Assembly (NCBI GenBank): GCA_040429635.1
Contig: CP158972.1
Span: 1,312,001-1,376,000, forward strand
Source of the DNA: Tamlana crocina
Lineage (GTDB): Bacteria; Bacteroidota; Bacteroidia; Flavobacteriales; Flavobacteriaceae
Length of the DNA: 64,000 nucleotides
Direction of reading: 5' to 3'
In this document: in pieces, positions 9,146 through 17,139 of the stretch
Layout of the letters: every line of letters starts with the position of its first letter
Numbering within the stretch: position 1 is the first letter of the stretch
Notes under the pieces: generated by a model
Told to the model about the DNA's origin: nothing
Database searches by the model: none
Seen by the model: only the letters and a program-made list of their open reading frames with translations
Position numbers and translations under genes: made by a program

Positions 9146-9363
9146 CGTCCTGAAATAAGTTGGCAAAAATCGACTTATTAGGAAAGACTAAGAGATAAAA
9201 GTTAAACGTACTCAGCGCGATTACAATTTAGGCTTTAGATTAGCTGTCGAGTCAGAGTTTCGAAAAGCCAATTATTCCTATAAGCAGATTCAAAAGGTCT
9301 ATAGTATCCAAGGTTGAAATACCGTTTTGGTATGGTTAAGAAAATGATAATACCTTAGATTGG
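9146..9363 (+). pseudogene. Remnant of an IS3-family element (left end and start of orfA)
   Basis: TCCTGAAATAAGTTGGC at about 9148-9164 looks like the terminal repeat of an IS3-type element. From 9198 the frame reads KVKRTQRDYNLGFRLAV, then YSYKQIQKVYSIQG, a TGA at 9315-9317, NTVLVWLRK, and after a shift NTLDW. This is the N-terminal HTH region of an IS3-family OrfA. It has one stop and at least one frameshift, and everything past the first 60 or so codons is missing. No right end is seen. Confidence 0.78.
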
Positions 9364-9407
9364 AAGTGAATCAAATATTACTATTTAGCCTAAATTTTAT
9401 GTGCAAC

Positions 9408-9441
9408 AAAAACCCTGTGAAACTAGCTTCACAGGGTTTTT
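9408..9441 (-). terminator. Intrinsic terminator of purA
   Basis: A perfect 14-bp inverted repeat (9408-9421 with 9428-9441) with core CCCTGTGAA and A/T runs on both sides, 56 bp past the purA stop. It ends the minus-strand operon and could also stop plus-strand reading. Confidence 0.82.
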
Positions 9442-9497
9442 ATGCCATTTATAAGCCATCAACCTATTTTAGGACGACTCAAAATCTGAATAAGATT

Positions 9498-10772
9498 CTA
9501 TTTTCTGAAAATAGTTTGCTTTCTGTCTGGGCCCACCGAAACGATAGTGATTGGCGTTTCCAATTCTTTTTCTAAAAAAGCAATGTAATCGTTAAGTGTT
9601 TTTGGTAATTCTGAAGCTTCAGACATGCCCGTTAAATCTTCAGCCCAACCGCTAAATTCTGTGTAAACCGGTTCTACGTTTTCGGGCTCAATATTGTATG
9701 GTAAATGCGAAATGGTTTCACCTTTATATTTGTACTTGGTACAAACTTTTAAAGTTTTAAAACCAGAAAGCACATCGGCTTTCATCATCATGAGTTGGGT
9801 AACTCCATTAACTTGGCAAGCATATTTTAAAGCCACCAAATCCAACCATCCGCAACGGCGTGGACGACCAGTAGTGGCACCAAATTCATGGCCTACTTTA
9901 GCCATGGTAGCACCATCTTCGTCGAACAATTCGGTTGGGAACGGGCCAGAACCCACCCGGGTAGTATAGGCTTTAAAAATACCGAATACTTCTTTTATTT
10001 GGTTTGGAGCAACGCCCAACCCGGTACAAGCACCGGCAGCAGTCGTGTTACTTGAGGTTACAAACGGATAAGTTCCGAAGTCGATATCCAACAAAGAACC
10101 TTGAGCGCCTTCGGCTAAAATGGTTTTGTTCGATTTTTGTGCTTTATAGATGTATTCTTCCGAATCAATAAAAGTCAAAGATTTTAACGTTTCAATGGCT
10201 TTGAAAAATTCGGTTTCCAATTCCTTTAAGTCGTATTCAATATCAACGTCATAAAAGGCAATCATTTTTTCGTGCTTGTCGGCCAGATTTCTGTAGCGCT
10301 CTTTCCAATCGCTAAGTTCCAAATCACCAACGCGAATACCGTTTCTTCCGGTTTTGTCCATATAAGTCGGGCCAATACCTTTAAGTGTCGATCCAATTTT
10401 TGCTTTGCCTTTTGAGGCTTCACTGGCAGCATCCAACAAACGGTGCGTTGGCAAAATAATGTGTGCTTTGCGCGAAATGAGCAACGATTTTCTGTAATCT
10501 ACATTTTGCTCTTCCAATTTGTCGAGTTCGCCTTTAAAGATTACAGGGTCTATTACTACACCGTTGCCTACTAAATTGGTAGCATCGTCGTGAAAAATTC
10601 CAGACGGGATGGTGTGCAATACATGTTTTTTTCCGTTGAAAACCAAAGTATGCCCGGCATTTGGGCCACCTTGAAAACGGGCTATAATGTTGTAGTTTGA
10701 TGTTAGTACGTCAACAATTTTTCCTTTGCCTTCGTCTCCCCATTGTAGTCCTAGTAGTAAATCTACTGCCAT
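9498..10772 (-). CDS. purA: Adenylosuccinate synthetase
   Basis: 424 residues, full length. It joins IMP and aspartate using GTP to make adenylosuccinate, the first step from IMP to AMP. The P-loop GDEGKGKIVD lies at about residues 12-21; GPNAGHT (IMP-binding), GIGPTYMDKTGRNGIRVGDL, GAQGSLLDIDFGTYPFVTSS and GRPRRCGWLDLVALKYA are all present. It is last in a minus-strand run after fur (13 bp gap) and rel, so IMP use for AMP may be co-transcribed with a Fur-type regulator and the (p)ppGpp enzyme. guaB, the competing branch from IMP, is the convergent neighbour. Confidence 0.97.
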   Translation of the reverse strand: MAVDLLLGLQWGDEGKGKIVDVLTSNYNIIARFQGGPNAGHTLVFNGKKHVLHTIPSGIFHDDATNLVGNGVVIDPVIFKGELDKLEEQNVDYRKSLLISRKAHIILPTHRLLDAASEASKGKAKIGSTLKGIGPTYMDKTGRNGIRVGDLELSDWKERYRNLADKHEKMIAFYDVDIEYDLKELETEFFKAIETLKSLTFIDSEEYIYKAQKSNKTILAEGAQGSLLDIDFGTYPFVTSSNTTAAGACTGLGVAPNQIKEVFGIFKAYTTRVGSGPFPTELFDEDGATMAKVGHEFGATTGRPRRCGWLDLVALKYACQVNGVTQLMMMKADVLSGFKTLKVCTKYKYKGETISHLPYNIEPENVEPVYTEFSGWAEDLTGMSEASELPKTLNDYIAFLEKELETPITIVSVGPDRKQTIFRK

Positions 10773-10785
10773 TGTAAAAAAATAG

Positions 10786-11241
10786 TTATTTGTTTGTTGA
10801 TTTTCTGTTTCCGTAGAAATAGAGTGAATGGTTGTTAATCTTGATGTCGAAAACTTCTTCGATAGTTTTTTTTATGGATTGAATTCTTGGGTCGCAAAAC
10901 TCGATAACTTCGCCGGTATCGGTAAGGATAACGTGGTCGTGCTGTCTATCAAAATACGATTTTTCGTAATGGGCTTGGTTTTGTCCAAACTGATGTTTTC
11001 TTACTAAACCGCATTCTAAGAGCAATTCAATAGTGTTGTAAAGCGTGGCACGCGATACCCTGTACTTCTTATTTTTCATGTTGAGGTACAGCGACTCTAT
11101 ATCGAAATGTTCGTTGTTGTTGTAAATTTCTTGAAGTATGGCGTAGCGTTCGGGCGTCTTGCGGTGTCCGTTAGCTTCTAGAAACGTTGTAAAAACGTTT
11201 TTTACAATCTCTTGGTTTTTGTTTTCTGGTTTAGCATCCAT
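10786..11241 (-). CDS. Fur-family transcriptional regulator
   Basis: 151 residues. The N-terminal winged helix (about 15-90; [14 protein letters not shown] and [20 protein letters not shown]) and the metal-binding dimerisation domain ([17 protein letters not shown]) are clear. The HxH motif (His-Asp-His) for the regulatory metal is kept, but the CxxC pairs of the structural zinc site are absent and only two cysteines remain. It could be Fur or PerR-like, sensing iron or peroxide; this cannot be settled from sequence. It lies 27 bp after rel and 13 bp before purA in one apparent operon. Confidence 0.9.
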   Translation of the reverse strand: MDAKPENKNQEIVKNVFTTFLEANGHRKTPERYAILQEIYNNNEHFDIESLYLNMKNKKYRVSRATLYNTIELLLECGLVRKHQFGQNQAHYEKSYFDRQHDHVILTDTGEVIEFCDPRIQSIKKTIEEVFDIKINNHSLYFYGNRKSTNK

Positions 11242-11268
11242 AATTTTCGTGGCAAATTTACACTTTTT

Positions 11269-13497
11269 TTACACTCTAGTAACCTTCTCTATACCATTAA
11301 TTTTTTTAAGTTTTTCTAAAAGCTTTCTAATTATGGTATTGTTTTTTACAACCACGTTGATTTTTCCGGAAAACATGCCGCCGTGGCTTTCAAAACTAAT
11401 GCTTTTCATGTTAACATGCATATTTTCAGAAACAACCTTAGTAATGTCGTTGACCAGACCGATGTGGTCGATACCGGCAAGGACGATTTTTACCAAAAAT
11501 TCCTGTTGGGTAGAATCGATCCACTTGGCTTGCATGATACGGTAAGCATAATTGGATTGTAAACTCACGGCATTAGGACAATTTTTTTTGTGAACTTTTA
11601 TGCCTTCATTTACCGTTAGAAACCCAAAAACCGGGTCACCAGGAATGGGATTGCAGCAATTGGCCAATTTGTAGTCCAGTTTTTCTTCTTCTCTGCCGAA
11701 AACGAGTGAATCGTATTTTAAGGTGATTTCCTCTTTTTCCAACTCCTCTTTTTTAATCGGCGTTTTTTTAGAAATTCGGTTTTTAATGAAACTCATAAAA
11801 GCATTGCTTCTCGATGAAGCATAGCTTTTAAGCATGTTGTTATCTATGGTGCCCACGCCAACCCGATAGAATAAATCGAGGCTGGTTTTCAGTTTGAAGA
11901 ACCGCACCATGTCGTTAACGGACTCTTCATCTAAAGTGATTTTTAACTGCTTGAGTTTTCGGCGTAAGAGTTCTTTGCCGTCTTCACCAATTAGTTTTTT
12001 GTTTTCGCGTAACGCCGATTTTATCTTGCTTCGCGACCGAGCCGTAGTTGCATAATCTAACCAGTTGGGGTTGGGTTTGGCGTTATCTGCAGTTAAAATT
12101 TCCACTTGGTCACCGCTTTTTAGCTCATGGCTAAGCGGGACCAATTTGCTGTTTACTTTTGCTCCACGGGTTTTCATGCCGATTTCGGTATGGATGTGGA
12201 ATGCAAAATCAAGCGCTGTAGCACCTTTGGGTAAGGATTTTAAATCGCCCGCTGGGGTGAAGACGAAAATCTCTTTTGAATATAAATTGAGTTTGAACTG
12301 TTCTACAAAATCTACGGCGTTGGTTTCAGGGTTTTCCAAGGCCTCCTGTAATCTGTTGATCCAACTTTCTAGATTATCCTCTTTTTCATTACCTTGTTTG
12401 TATTTGTAATGGGCAGCATAGCCTTTTTCGGCGATTTCGTTCATGCGTTCGCTTCGAATCTGCACTTCTACCCATCGGCCTTTGGGCCCCATAACGGTAA
12501 TGTGTAGGGCTTCGTAACCTGTTGATTTTGGTGAGGATATCCAATCGCGCAAACGGATGGGGTTGGGCCTAAAATGATCGGTAACAATCGAATAGATTTT
12601 CCAAGCCAAAAACTTTTCGTTTTGTGGGTCGGCATCACATTTGTAGATGATTCTAATGGCAAACTTATCGTAAACTTCATCGAACGATACGCCTTGGTTT
12701 ATCATTTTCCTTCTAATGGAAAAGATGGATTTCGGTCGCCCTTTAATAGTATAGCTAAGGTTTTCCCTGTCGAGGGAATTTTTGATTACTGCACTAAACT
12801 TTTCAATATAGGCATCCTGCTCGGCTTTGCTTTCCTTTATTTTACTAAGAATATCGTTGTACACCTCGGGTTCGGTGTATTTCAAGCCCAGATCTTCCAG
12901 TTCTGTTTTAATGTTGTAAAGACCTATTCGGTGGGCCAGCGGTGCATAGATGTAAAGTGTTTCCGAAGCTATTTTTTCCTGCTTGTCGGTGCGCATGGAG
13001 TCCATGGTTTGCATGTTGTGCAAACGGTCGGCTATTTTAATAATGATTACCCTAACGTCATCATTTAGGGTGAGTAGCATTTTTCGGAAATTTTCTGCCT
13101 GTAAAGACACGTCCATGTCTTTTTCCTTACTCAACGACGAAATTTTAGTAAGCCCGTGAACAATAGTGGCCACGGTTTGCCCAAACAGGTCTTTAATGTC
13201 TTTTATGGTATAGTCGGGGCTGTCTTCAACCACATCATGGAGCAGGGCAGCGGCGATAGAGGTGCCGTCTAGCCCAATTTCCTGAGCTACAATTTTGGCT
13301 ACTGCCAACGGGTGAAATATATAGGCTTCGCCCGATTTTCGGCGTTGGTCTTTATGGCCGTCCATAGCTACTTCAAAGGCTTTTCTAATTAGCTTTTTGT
13401 CGTCATCGGTCAATGTGGTGTAGCTAACTTTTAAAAGCTCTTTGTACGCTTTGGTAATTGCGGCATTTTCTTTTTCAATGTCAATATTCGTCATCAT
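11269..13497 (-). CDS. Bifunctional (p)ppGpp synthetase/hydrolase (Rel/SpoT)
   Basis: 742 residues. Domains in order: HD hydrolase domain (about 45-190, HDVVED at 87-92, IIKIADRLHNM), synthetase domain (about 235-350, GRPKSIFSIRRKM, STGYEALHITVMGP, EVQIRSERMNEIAEKGYAAHYKYK), TGS domain (about 395-455, FVFTPAGDLKSLPKGATALDFAFHIHTEIG), a zinc-finger-like region with CCNPIPGD, and a C-terminal ACT domain (about 665-742). Hydrolase and synthetase motifs are both intact, so it should make and break the alarmone. A second start (one Met later) is equally possible. It follows rdgB by 60 bp and precedes fur. Confidence 0.95.
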   Translation of the reverse strand: MMTNIDIEKENAAITKAYKELLKVSYTTLTDDDKKLIRKAFEVAMDGHKDQRRKSGEAYIFHPLAVAKIVAQEIGLDGTSIAAALLHDVVEDSPDYTIKDIKDLFGQTVATIVHGLTKISSLSKEKDMDVSLQAENFRKMLLTLNDDVRVIIIKIADRLHNMQTMDSMRTDKQEKIASETLYIYAPLAHRIGLYNIKTELEDLGLKYTEPEVYNDILSKIKESKAEQDAYIEKFSAVIKNSLDRENLSYTIKGRPKSIFSIRRKMINQGVSFDEVYDKFAIRIIYKCDADPQNEKFLAWKIYSIVTDHFRPNPIRLRDWISSPKSTGYEALHITVMGPKGRWVEVQIRSERMNEIAEKGYAAHYKYKQGNEKEDNLESWINRLQEALENPETNAVDFVEQFKLNLYSKEIFVFTPAGDLKSLPKGATALDFAFHIHTEIGMKTRGAKVNSKLVPLSHELKSGDQVEILTADNAKPNPNWLDYATTARSRSKIKSALRENKKLIGEDGKELLRRKLKQLKITLDEESVNDMVRFFKLKTSLDLFYRVGVGTIDNNMLKSYASSRSNAFMSFIKNRISKKTPIKKEELEKEEITLKYDSLVFGREEEKLDYKLANCCNPIPGDPVFGFLTVNEGIKVHKKNCPNAVSLQSNYAYRIMQAKWIDSTQQEFLVKIVLAGIDHIGLVNDITKVVSENMHVNMKSISFESHGGMFSGKINVVVKNNTIIRKLLEKLKKINGIEKVTRV

Positions 13498-13557
13498 AAA
13501 TTAAAAATAACATAAAGATAATTAACAGGCAATAGGCGTTCTTGTTTTTATTGCTAT

Positions 13558-14133
13558 TTATAGTTGGTTTAAAAACTTAACAAGTTGTTCTACGGCTTTT
13601 CCGCGGTGGCCAATTCTGTTTTTTAAACTAAGCTCCATTTGGGCGAAAGTTTGTTGGTGGCCCTCGGGCTTAAAAATAGGATCATAACCAAAACCTTTTC
13701 CGCCGGCTTTCTGGGTTGTTATTTCTCCTTTACAAATACCTGTAAACGTTTGTAGTTTTCCGTTTAGGTGTAATGCGATTACGGTTTTGAATTGTGCGGT
13801 TCGGTTGTTTTCGTCTTTTAGTTCCGAAAGTACTTTTTGCATATTGTCTTCGGCATTTTTTTGCTCTCCGGCATATCTGGCAGAGTACACTCCGGGCGCC
13901 CCGTTCAAGGCTTCAACCTCCAGGCCGGTATCGTCGGCAAAGCAATCAAAACCATAATGAGTTTTTATATATTCGGCTTTTTGTATCGCGTTGCCTTCAA
14001 TAGTGTTTTGGGTTTCAGGAACTTCTTCGTTGCAATCAATGTCTTTTAAGCTCAATAAGGTAATATGGCTGGGCATTAATGTTTGTACCTCTTTAACTTT
14101 ATTTTGGTTTCCGGTGGCGAATACAATTTTCAT
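13558..14133 (-). CDS. rdgB: Non-canonical purine NTP pyrophosphatase (RdgB/HAM1)
   Basis: 191 residues, usual size. It hydrolyses dITP, ITP and XTP to the monophosphate and keeps deaminated purines out of DNA. The substrate motif FATGNQNKVKEV at residues 4-15 and FADDTGLEVEALNGAPGVYSARYAG are typical. It is the first gene of the minus-strand run rdgB-rel-fur-purA, with a TAnnTTTG promoter 20 to 28 bp upstream. All four genes touch purine nucleotides or their signalling, except the Fur-type regulator. Confidence 0.95.
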   Translation of the reverse strand: MKIVFATGNQNKVKEVQTLMPSHITLLSLKDIDCNEEVPETQNTIEGNAIQKAEYIKTHYGFDCFADDTGLEVEALNGAPGVYSARYAGEQKNAEDNMQKVLSELKDENNRTAQFKTVIALHLNGKLQTFTGICKGEITTQKAGGKGFGYDPIFKPEGHQQTFAQMELSLKNRIGHRGKAVEQLVKFLNQL

Positions 14134-14153
14134 TTTTCTATATTTTCGAGTTT

Positions 14154-14161
14154 CAAAAGTA
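14154..14161 (-). promoter_or_regulatory. Promoter -7 box for the rdgB-rel-fur-purA run
   Basis: TACTTTTG on the minus strand matches TAnnTTTG and lies about 20 bp before the rdgB start. No comparably clear box was noticed in the short gaps farther along the run. Confidence 0.6.
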
Positions 14162-14253
14162 AGCTTTAAAAGTGGTTTTTTATAAACCTTTAAACTGTAT
14201 TGTTTTTGGATAATTTTATGATTTTGCTCAGCCTTAGTTGAGTAAAAAACTCG

Positions 14254-14261
14254 TATCTTTC
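14254..14261 (+). promoter_or_regulatory. Probable promoter -7 box for the hibernation factor gene
   Basis: TATCTTTC differs from TAnnTTTG at the last base only. The expected transcript start is close to 14268, which places the ATG at 14264 at or before the transcript end and argues for the ATG at 14294. Confidence 0.5.
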
Positions 14262-14293
14262 ACATGAAATCAATTAACAAAAACCAAATAATT

Positions 14294-14593
14294 ATGGCAG
14301 TAAACATTCAGTATGTAGATGTAGATATTAGTGAAACCCTTTCGGAGTTTACAAAAGAAAAGTTGGAAAAACTGTTTAACAGATATGAATTTTTAATAGG
14401 AGCAACGGTGCATTTTAAAAAAGATGAAAACCACCACGATGCCGGTAAAATATGCAATATAGAGTTGAGCTTGCCCGGCCCGCGCATTTTCGCCACTTCC
14501 GAAGAACATAATTATGAAGTCGCCGTTCGCGAAACCATAAGCGACTTAGAGCGACAGCTTAAAAAACGTAAGGAAGTTTACAAAACATACTAG
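14294..14593 (+). CDS. hpf: Ribosome hibernation promoting factor, short form (HPF/RaiA family)
   Basis: 99 residues from the ATG at 14294 (MAVNIQYVDVDISETLSEF). An upstream in-frame ATG at 14264 would add ten residues not typical of the family and lies at the predicted transcript start. The protein has the S30AE fold pattern: AVNIQYVDVDIS, FLIGATVHFKKDE, GKICNIELSLPGPRIFATSEEHNYEVAVRETISDLERQLKKRK. It binds the 30S subunit of idle ribosomes. It has only the N-terminal domain, as in short HPF. The stop overlaps the end of the convergent rlmH by 4 bp. Confidence 0.88.
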   Translation: MAVNIQYVDVDISETLSEFTKEKLEKLFNRYEFLIGATVHFKKDENHHDAGKICNIELSLPGPRIFATSEEHNYEVAVRETISDLERQLKKRKEVYKTY

Positions 14594-15063
14594 CTGTGGT
14601 GGTAGGGTTCGTTGCGTAAAATGGTGAACCCGCGGTACAGCTGCTCGATAAAAAATAAACGAATCATTTGATGGGAAAATGTCATTTTAGATAATGATAT
14701 TTTCCCATTTGCTTTTTGGTACACTTCATCCGAAAAACCATAGGGGCCACCAATAACAAACACCAACTGTTTTATGCCCGAGTTCATGTGTTTTTGTAAA
14801 TAGTTTGAAAACCCCACCGAGCCAAATTGTTTGCCGTTTTCATCTAAAAGAATCAATACATCGGTTGGTTTGGTCTTGCTTAAAATCAGTTCGCCCTCTT
14901 TTTGTTTTTGCTGGGGTTCACTAAGGCTTTTTACGTTTTTTATATCCGGAATAATTTCCAAATCAAACTTAACGTAAAACCCCAGTCGTTTTATGTATTC
15001 GTCTATCAGTAAGTTAAGTGACTTACTGTCTGTTTTGCCAATGGCTAAAAGTTTAATGGTCAT
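14590..15063 (-). CDS. rlmH: 23S rRNA pseudouridine-1915 N3-methyltransferase
   Basis: 157 residues, the usual size of this SPOUT-class enzyme, which methylates the pseudouridine in helix 69 of 23S rRNA using SAM. The trefoil-knot motifs LLDENGKQFGSVGFSNYL, VFVIGGPYGFSDEV and KMTFSHQMIRLFFIEQLYRGF are intact. It ends inside the last codons of the ribosome hibernation gene on the other strand, so the two 3' ends are antisense to each other. Confidence 0.95.
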   Translation of the reverse strand: MTIKLLAIGKTDSKSLNLLIDEYIKRLGFYVKFDLEIIPDIKNVKSLSEPQQKQKEGELILSKTKPTDVLILLDENGKQFGSVGFSNYLQKHMNSGIKQLVFVIGGPYGFSDEVYQKANGKISLSKMTFSHQMIRLFFIEQLYRGFTILRNEPYHHS

Positions 15064-15164
15064 AAAAACAATATTATTGCTTTCTGTTTATGAAAAACGC
15101 ATCTAAATAACGAAAAAAATACAGATTTGATAAAATTTAAGTTTAATTAAGTGAATCAATTTCT

Positions 15165-15172
15165 TATTTTTG
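15165..15172 (+). promoter_or_regulatory. Promoter -7 box for nadC
   Basis: TATTTTTG lies 21 bp before the ATG at 15194. The expected transcript start (about 15179) lies after the TTG at 15170, which rules out that codon as the start. Confidence 0.65.
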
Positions 15173-15193
15173 CTCAAAACTAATCAACAAATA

Positions 15194-16054
15194 ATGATTA
15201 CACAAGAACAGTTTGATAGCGAAGTTAAAGGTATAATAGCCAATGCCATCAGGGAAGATGTTGGTGATGGCGACCACAGTTCACTGGCCTGTATACCTGA
15301 AAATGCCAGAGGAAAAGCAAAAATTTTAGTGAAGGATAAAGGGGTTATTGGCGGTGTTAATTTTGCAAAAAAAGTGTTTGCCTATGTTGATAAGAACTTG
15401 AAACTCGATGTTCGAATTGAGGATGGCACTGAAGTAACTTACGGCGATGTCGTCATGTACATTGAAGGGGCGTCTCAGTCTATTTTAAAAGCAGAGCGTA
15501 CCGTTTTGAACGCCATGCAGCGCATGAGTGCCATAGCCACCAAAACCAGAATGTTTGTAAACTTGGTTGAAGGCACCAAAACCAAAATTTTAGATACTCG
15601 AAAAACCACTCCCGGTATTCGTGTGTTGGAAAAATGGGCGGTTAAAATAGGCGGTGGTGAAAACCACAGGTTCGCATTGTACGACATGATTATGCTAAAA
15701 GACAACCATATTGATTTTGCCGGAGGAATTACCAAAGCCATTGAAATGACCAAACAGTATTTGGATGAAACGGGCAAAAAGCTATTGATTATGGTTGAAG
15801 CTCGAAACCTTTCTGAAGTTGAAGAAATCCTGCAGAACGACGGCGTTTACAGAATTCTTTTGGATAATTTTGATTATGAAGACACCCGAAAAGCCGTAAA
15901 AATAATAGGGGATAAATGCCTAACGGAATCTTCTGGAAATATTAACGAAGCCACTATTCGTCACTACGCAGAATGTGGGGTTAACTTTATTTCTTGCGGA
16001 GCTTTAACCCACTCGGTACATAACATGGATTTAAGCTTAAAGGCTGTAAAGTAG
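15194..16054 (+). CDS. nadC: Nicotinate-nucleotide pyrophosphorylase (carboxylating)
   Basis: 286 residues from the ATG at 15194. The enzyme turns quinolinate and PRPP into nicotinate mononucleotide in NAD synthesis. Typical features are AIREDVGDGDHSS near the N-terminus, AERTVLNAMQRMSAIATKTR, the DTRKTTPGIRVLEKWAVKIGGG active-site stretch and MLKDNHIDFAGG. The C-terminal ESSGNINEATIRHYAECGVNFISCGALTHS completes the barrel. It stands alone: its own promoter is upstream and an inverted repeat lies downstream at 16085-16110. Confidence 0.96.
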   Translation: MITQEQFDSEVKGIIANAIREDVGDGDHSSLACIPENARGKAKILVKDKGVIGGVNFAKKVFAYVDKNLKLDVRIEDGTEVTYGDVVMYIEGASQSILKAERTVLNAMQRMSAIATKTRMFVNLVEGTKTKILDTRKTTPGIRVLEKWAVKIGGGENHRFALYDMIMLKDNHIDFAGGITKAIEMTKQYLDETGKKLLIMVEARNLSEVEEILQNDGVYRILLDNFDYEDTRKAVKIIGDKCLTESSGNINEATIRHYAECGVNFISCGALTHSVHNMDLSLKAVK

Positions 16055-16084
16055 TTTTCTTTAAGGAAGCAGCAATCCAAAAAT

Positions 16085-16110
16085 TTGCTTTACAAAGCTT
16101 TATAAAGCAA
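16085..16110 (+). terminator. Weak hairpin after nadC
   Basis: TTGCTTTA at 16085-16092 pairs with TAAAGCAA at 16103-16110. There is no T tract after it, so its role as a terminator is uncertain. Confidence 0.35.
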
Positions 16111-16122
16111 GGTTAATTTTAA

Positions 16123-16130
16123 TAACTTTG
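16123..16130 (+). promoter_or_regulatory. Promoter -7 box for the BrkB-family gene
   Basis: TAACTTTG fits TAnnTTTG exactly and lies 26 bp before the ATG at 16157. Confidence 0.6.
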
Positions 16131-16156
16131 CTTATACTGGTAAAAGCAAATAATTA

Positions 16157-17116
16157 ATGGCAAAACCCCTGGAAGAAAAACTCGATAAAATTCCTGTAGT
16201 TAATGTTGTGGTGCGGTTTTTTAAGCAATTGAAACTGCCCGGTCTTGAAGGTTTGTCGTTTTACGATTTGTTGGAACTCTATTTAACGGGCATTGTTCGT
16301 GGAGCTCTAACTACTAGAGCCAGTGCCATTGCATTTAGCTTTTTTACGGCTATTTTTCCTTTTTTGTTGTTCGTCCTTATTATCATTCCGTATGTGCCCA
16401 TCGACGATTTTAAAATTGAGTTTTTAAAGTTTCTCGAATCCTTTTTACCGCCAACAACATCCGATTTTTTCTTCGAGAATATTTTTGAAAATATAGACCA
16501 ATCGCAACGCGGTGGGTTGTTATCTTCGGTATTTGTACTATCGTTGCTTTTGATGGCAAATGGGGTTAATGCGGTGTTTTCGGGTTTTGAAAACTCATAT
16601 CATGAACAGCTTTCCCGTAATGTGGTAAGACAATATTTGTTTGCTTTAGGTATTGCGCTCATTTTGGCTTTTTTGCTTATTGTAACCATTGCCGTTTTGG
16701 GGTATATTCAAATTTATGTGGTTCAGGGGCTGCTGCAAGCGCTCGAAAACCGAGGTTACCAAGTGGAGTCGAGCGGCGTGTTTTGGACTAGTGTGGTGAA
16801 ATACTTGTTTTTCGTTCTCATGGTTTATTTAGCAACGGCCACATTGTATTATTTTGGAACGCGTGAAGGGCGTCAATCGCGGTTCTTTTCGATCGGGGCT
16901 ATTTTTACTACATTGTTAATTATGTTGACCTCGTTTTTATTCGGACTTTACATTGAAAATTTCAGTCAGTACAATAAACTTTATGGCTCCATTGGCGCAT
17001 TGTTGATACTGCTGTTTTACCTCTGGCTCAATGCGAATATTTTACTTTTGGGTTACGAACTTAATGCTTCCATTCAGTTTTTGAAAAAATATCCAAAAAT
17101 AGAAGACGACCAATGA
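16157..17116 (+). CDS. YihY/BrkB-family inner-membrane protein
   Basis: 319 residues with about six membrane helices: ASAIAFSFFTAIFPFLLFVL, LLSSVFVLSLLLMANGVNAV, the ALGIALILAFLLIVTIAVLG segment, a helix with YLFFVLMVYLATATLYYFG, IFTTLLIMLTSFLFGLYI and GALLILLFYLWLNANILLLG. The FxNxF-like SGFENSYH motif and the LYxxIGALLILLFYLW motif are family marks. Older names (ribonuclease BN, virulence factor BrkB) are not well founded; the true function is unknown. The next gene, priA, starts 23 bp later and may be co-transcribed. Confidence 0.88.
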   Translation: MAKPLEEKLDKIPVVNVVVRFFKQLKLPGLEGLSFYDLLELYLTGIVRGALTTRASAIAFSFFTAIFPFLLFVLIIIPYVPIDDFKIEFLKFLESFLPPTTSDFFFENIFENIDQSQRGGLLSSVFVLSLLLMANGVNAVFSGFENSYHEQLSRNVVRQYLFALGIALILAFLLIVTIAVLGYIQIYVVQGLLQALENRGYQVESSGVFWTSVVKYLFFVLMVYLATATLYYFGTREGRQSRFFSIGAIFTTLLIMLTSFLFGLYIENFSQYNKLYGSIGALLILLFYLWLNANILLLGYELNASIQFLKKYPKIEDDQ

Positions 17117-17139
17117 CTCTAAAAATTTCCGATTAATTT

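Noticed and set aside
12574-13068. 164-residue frame antisense to the (p)ppGpp enzyme gene
   Set aside because: Shadow of the conserved HD and synthetase domains on the other strand; no start signal or family pattern.
14264-14293. First ATG of the hibernation factor frame
   Set aside because: It lies at the predicted transcript start and adds residues not typical of the family.
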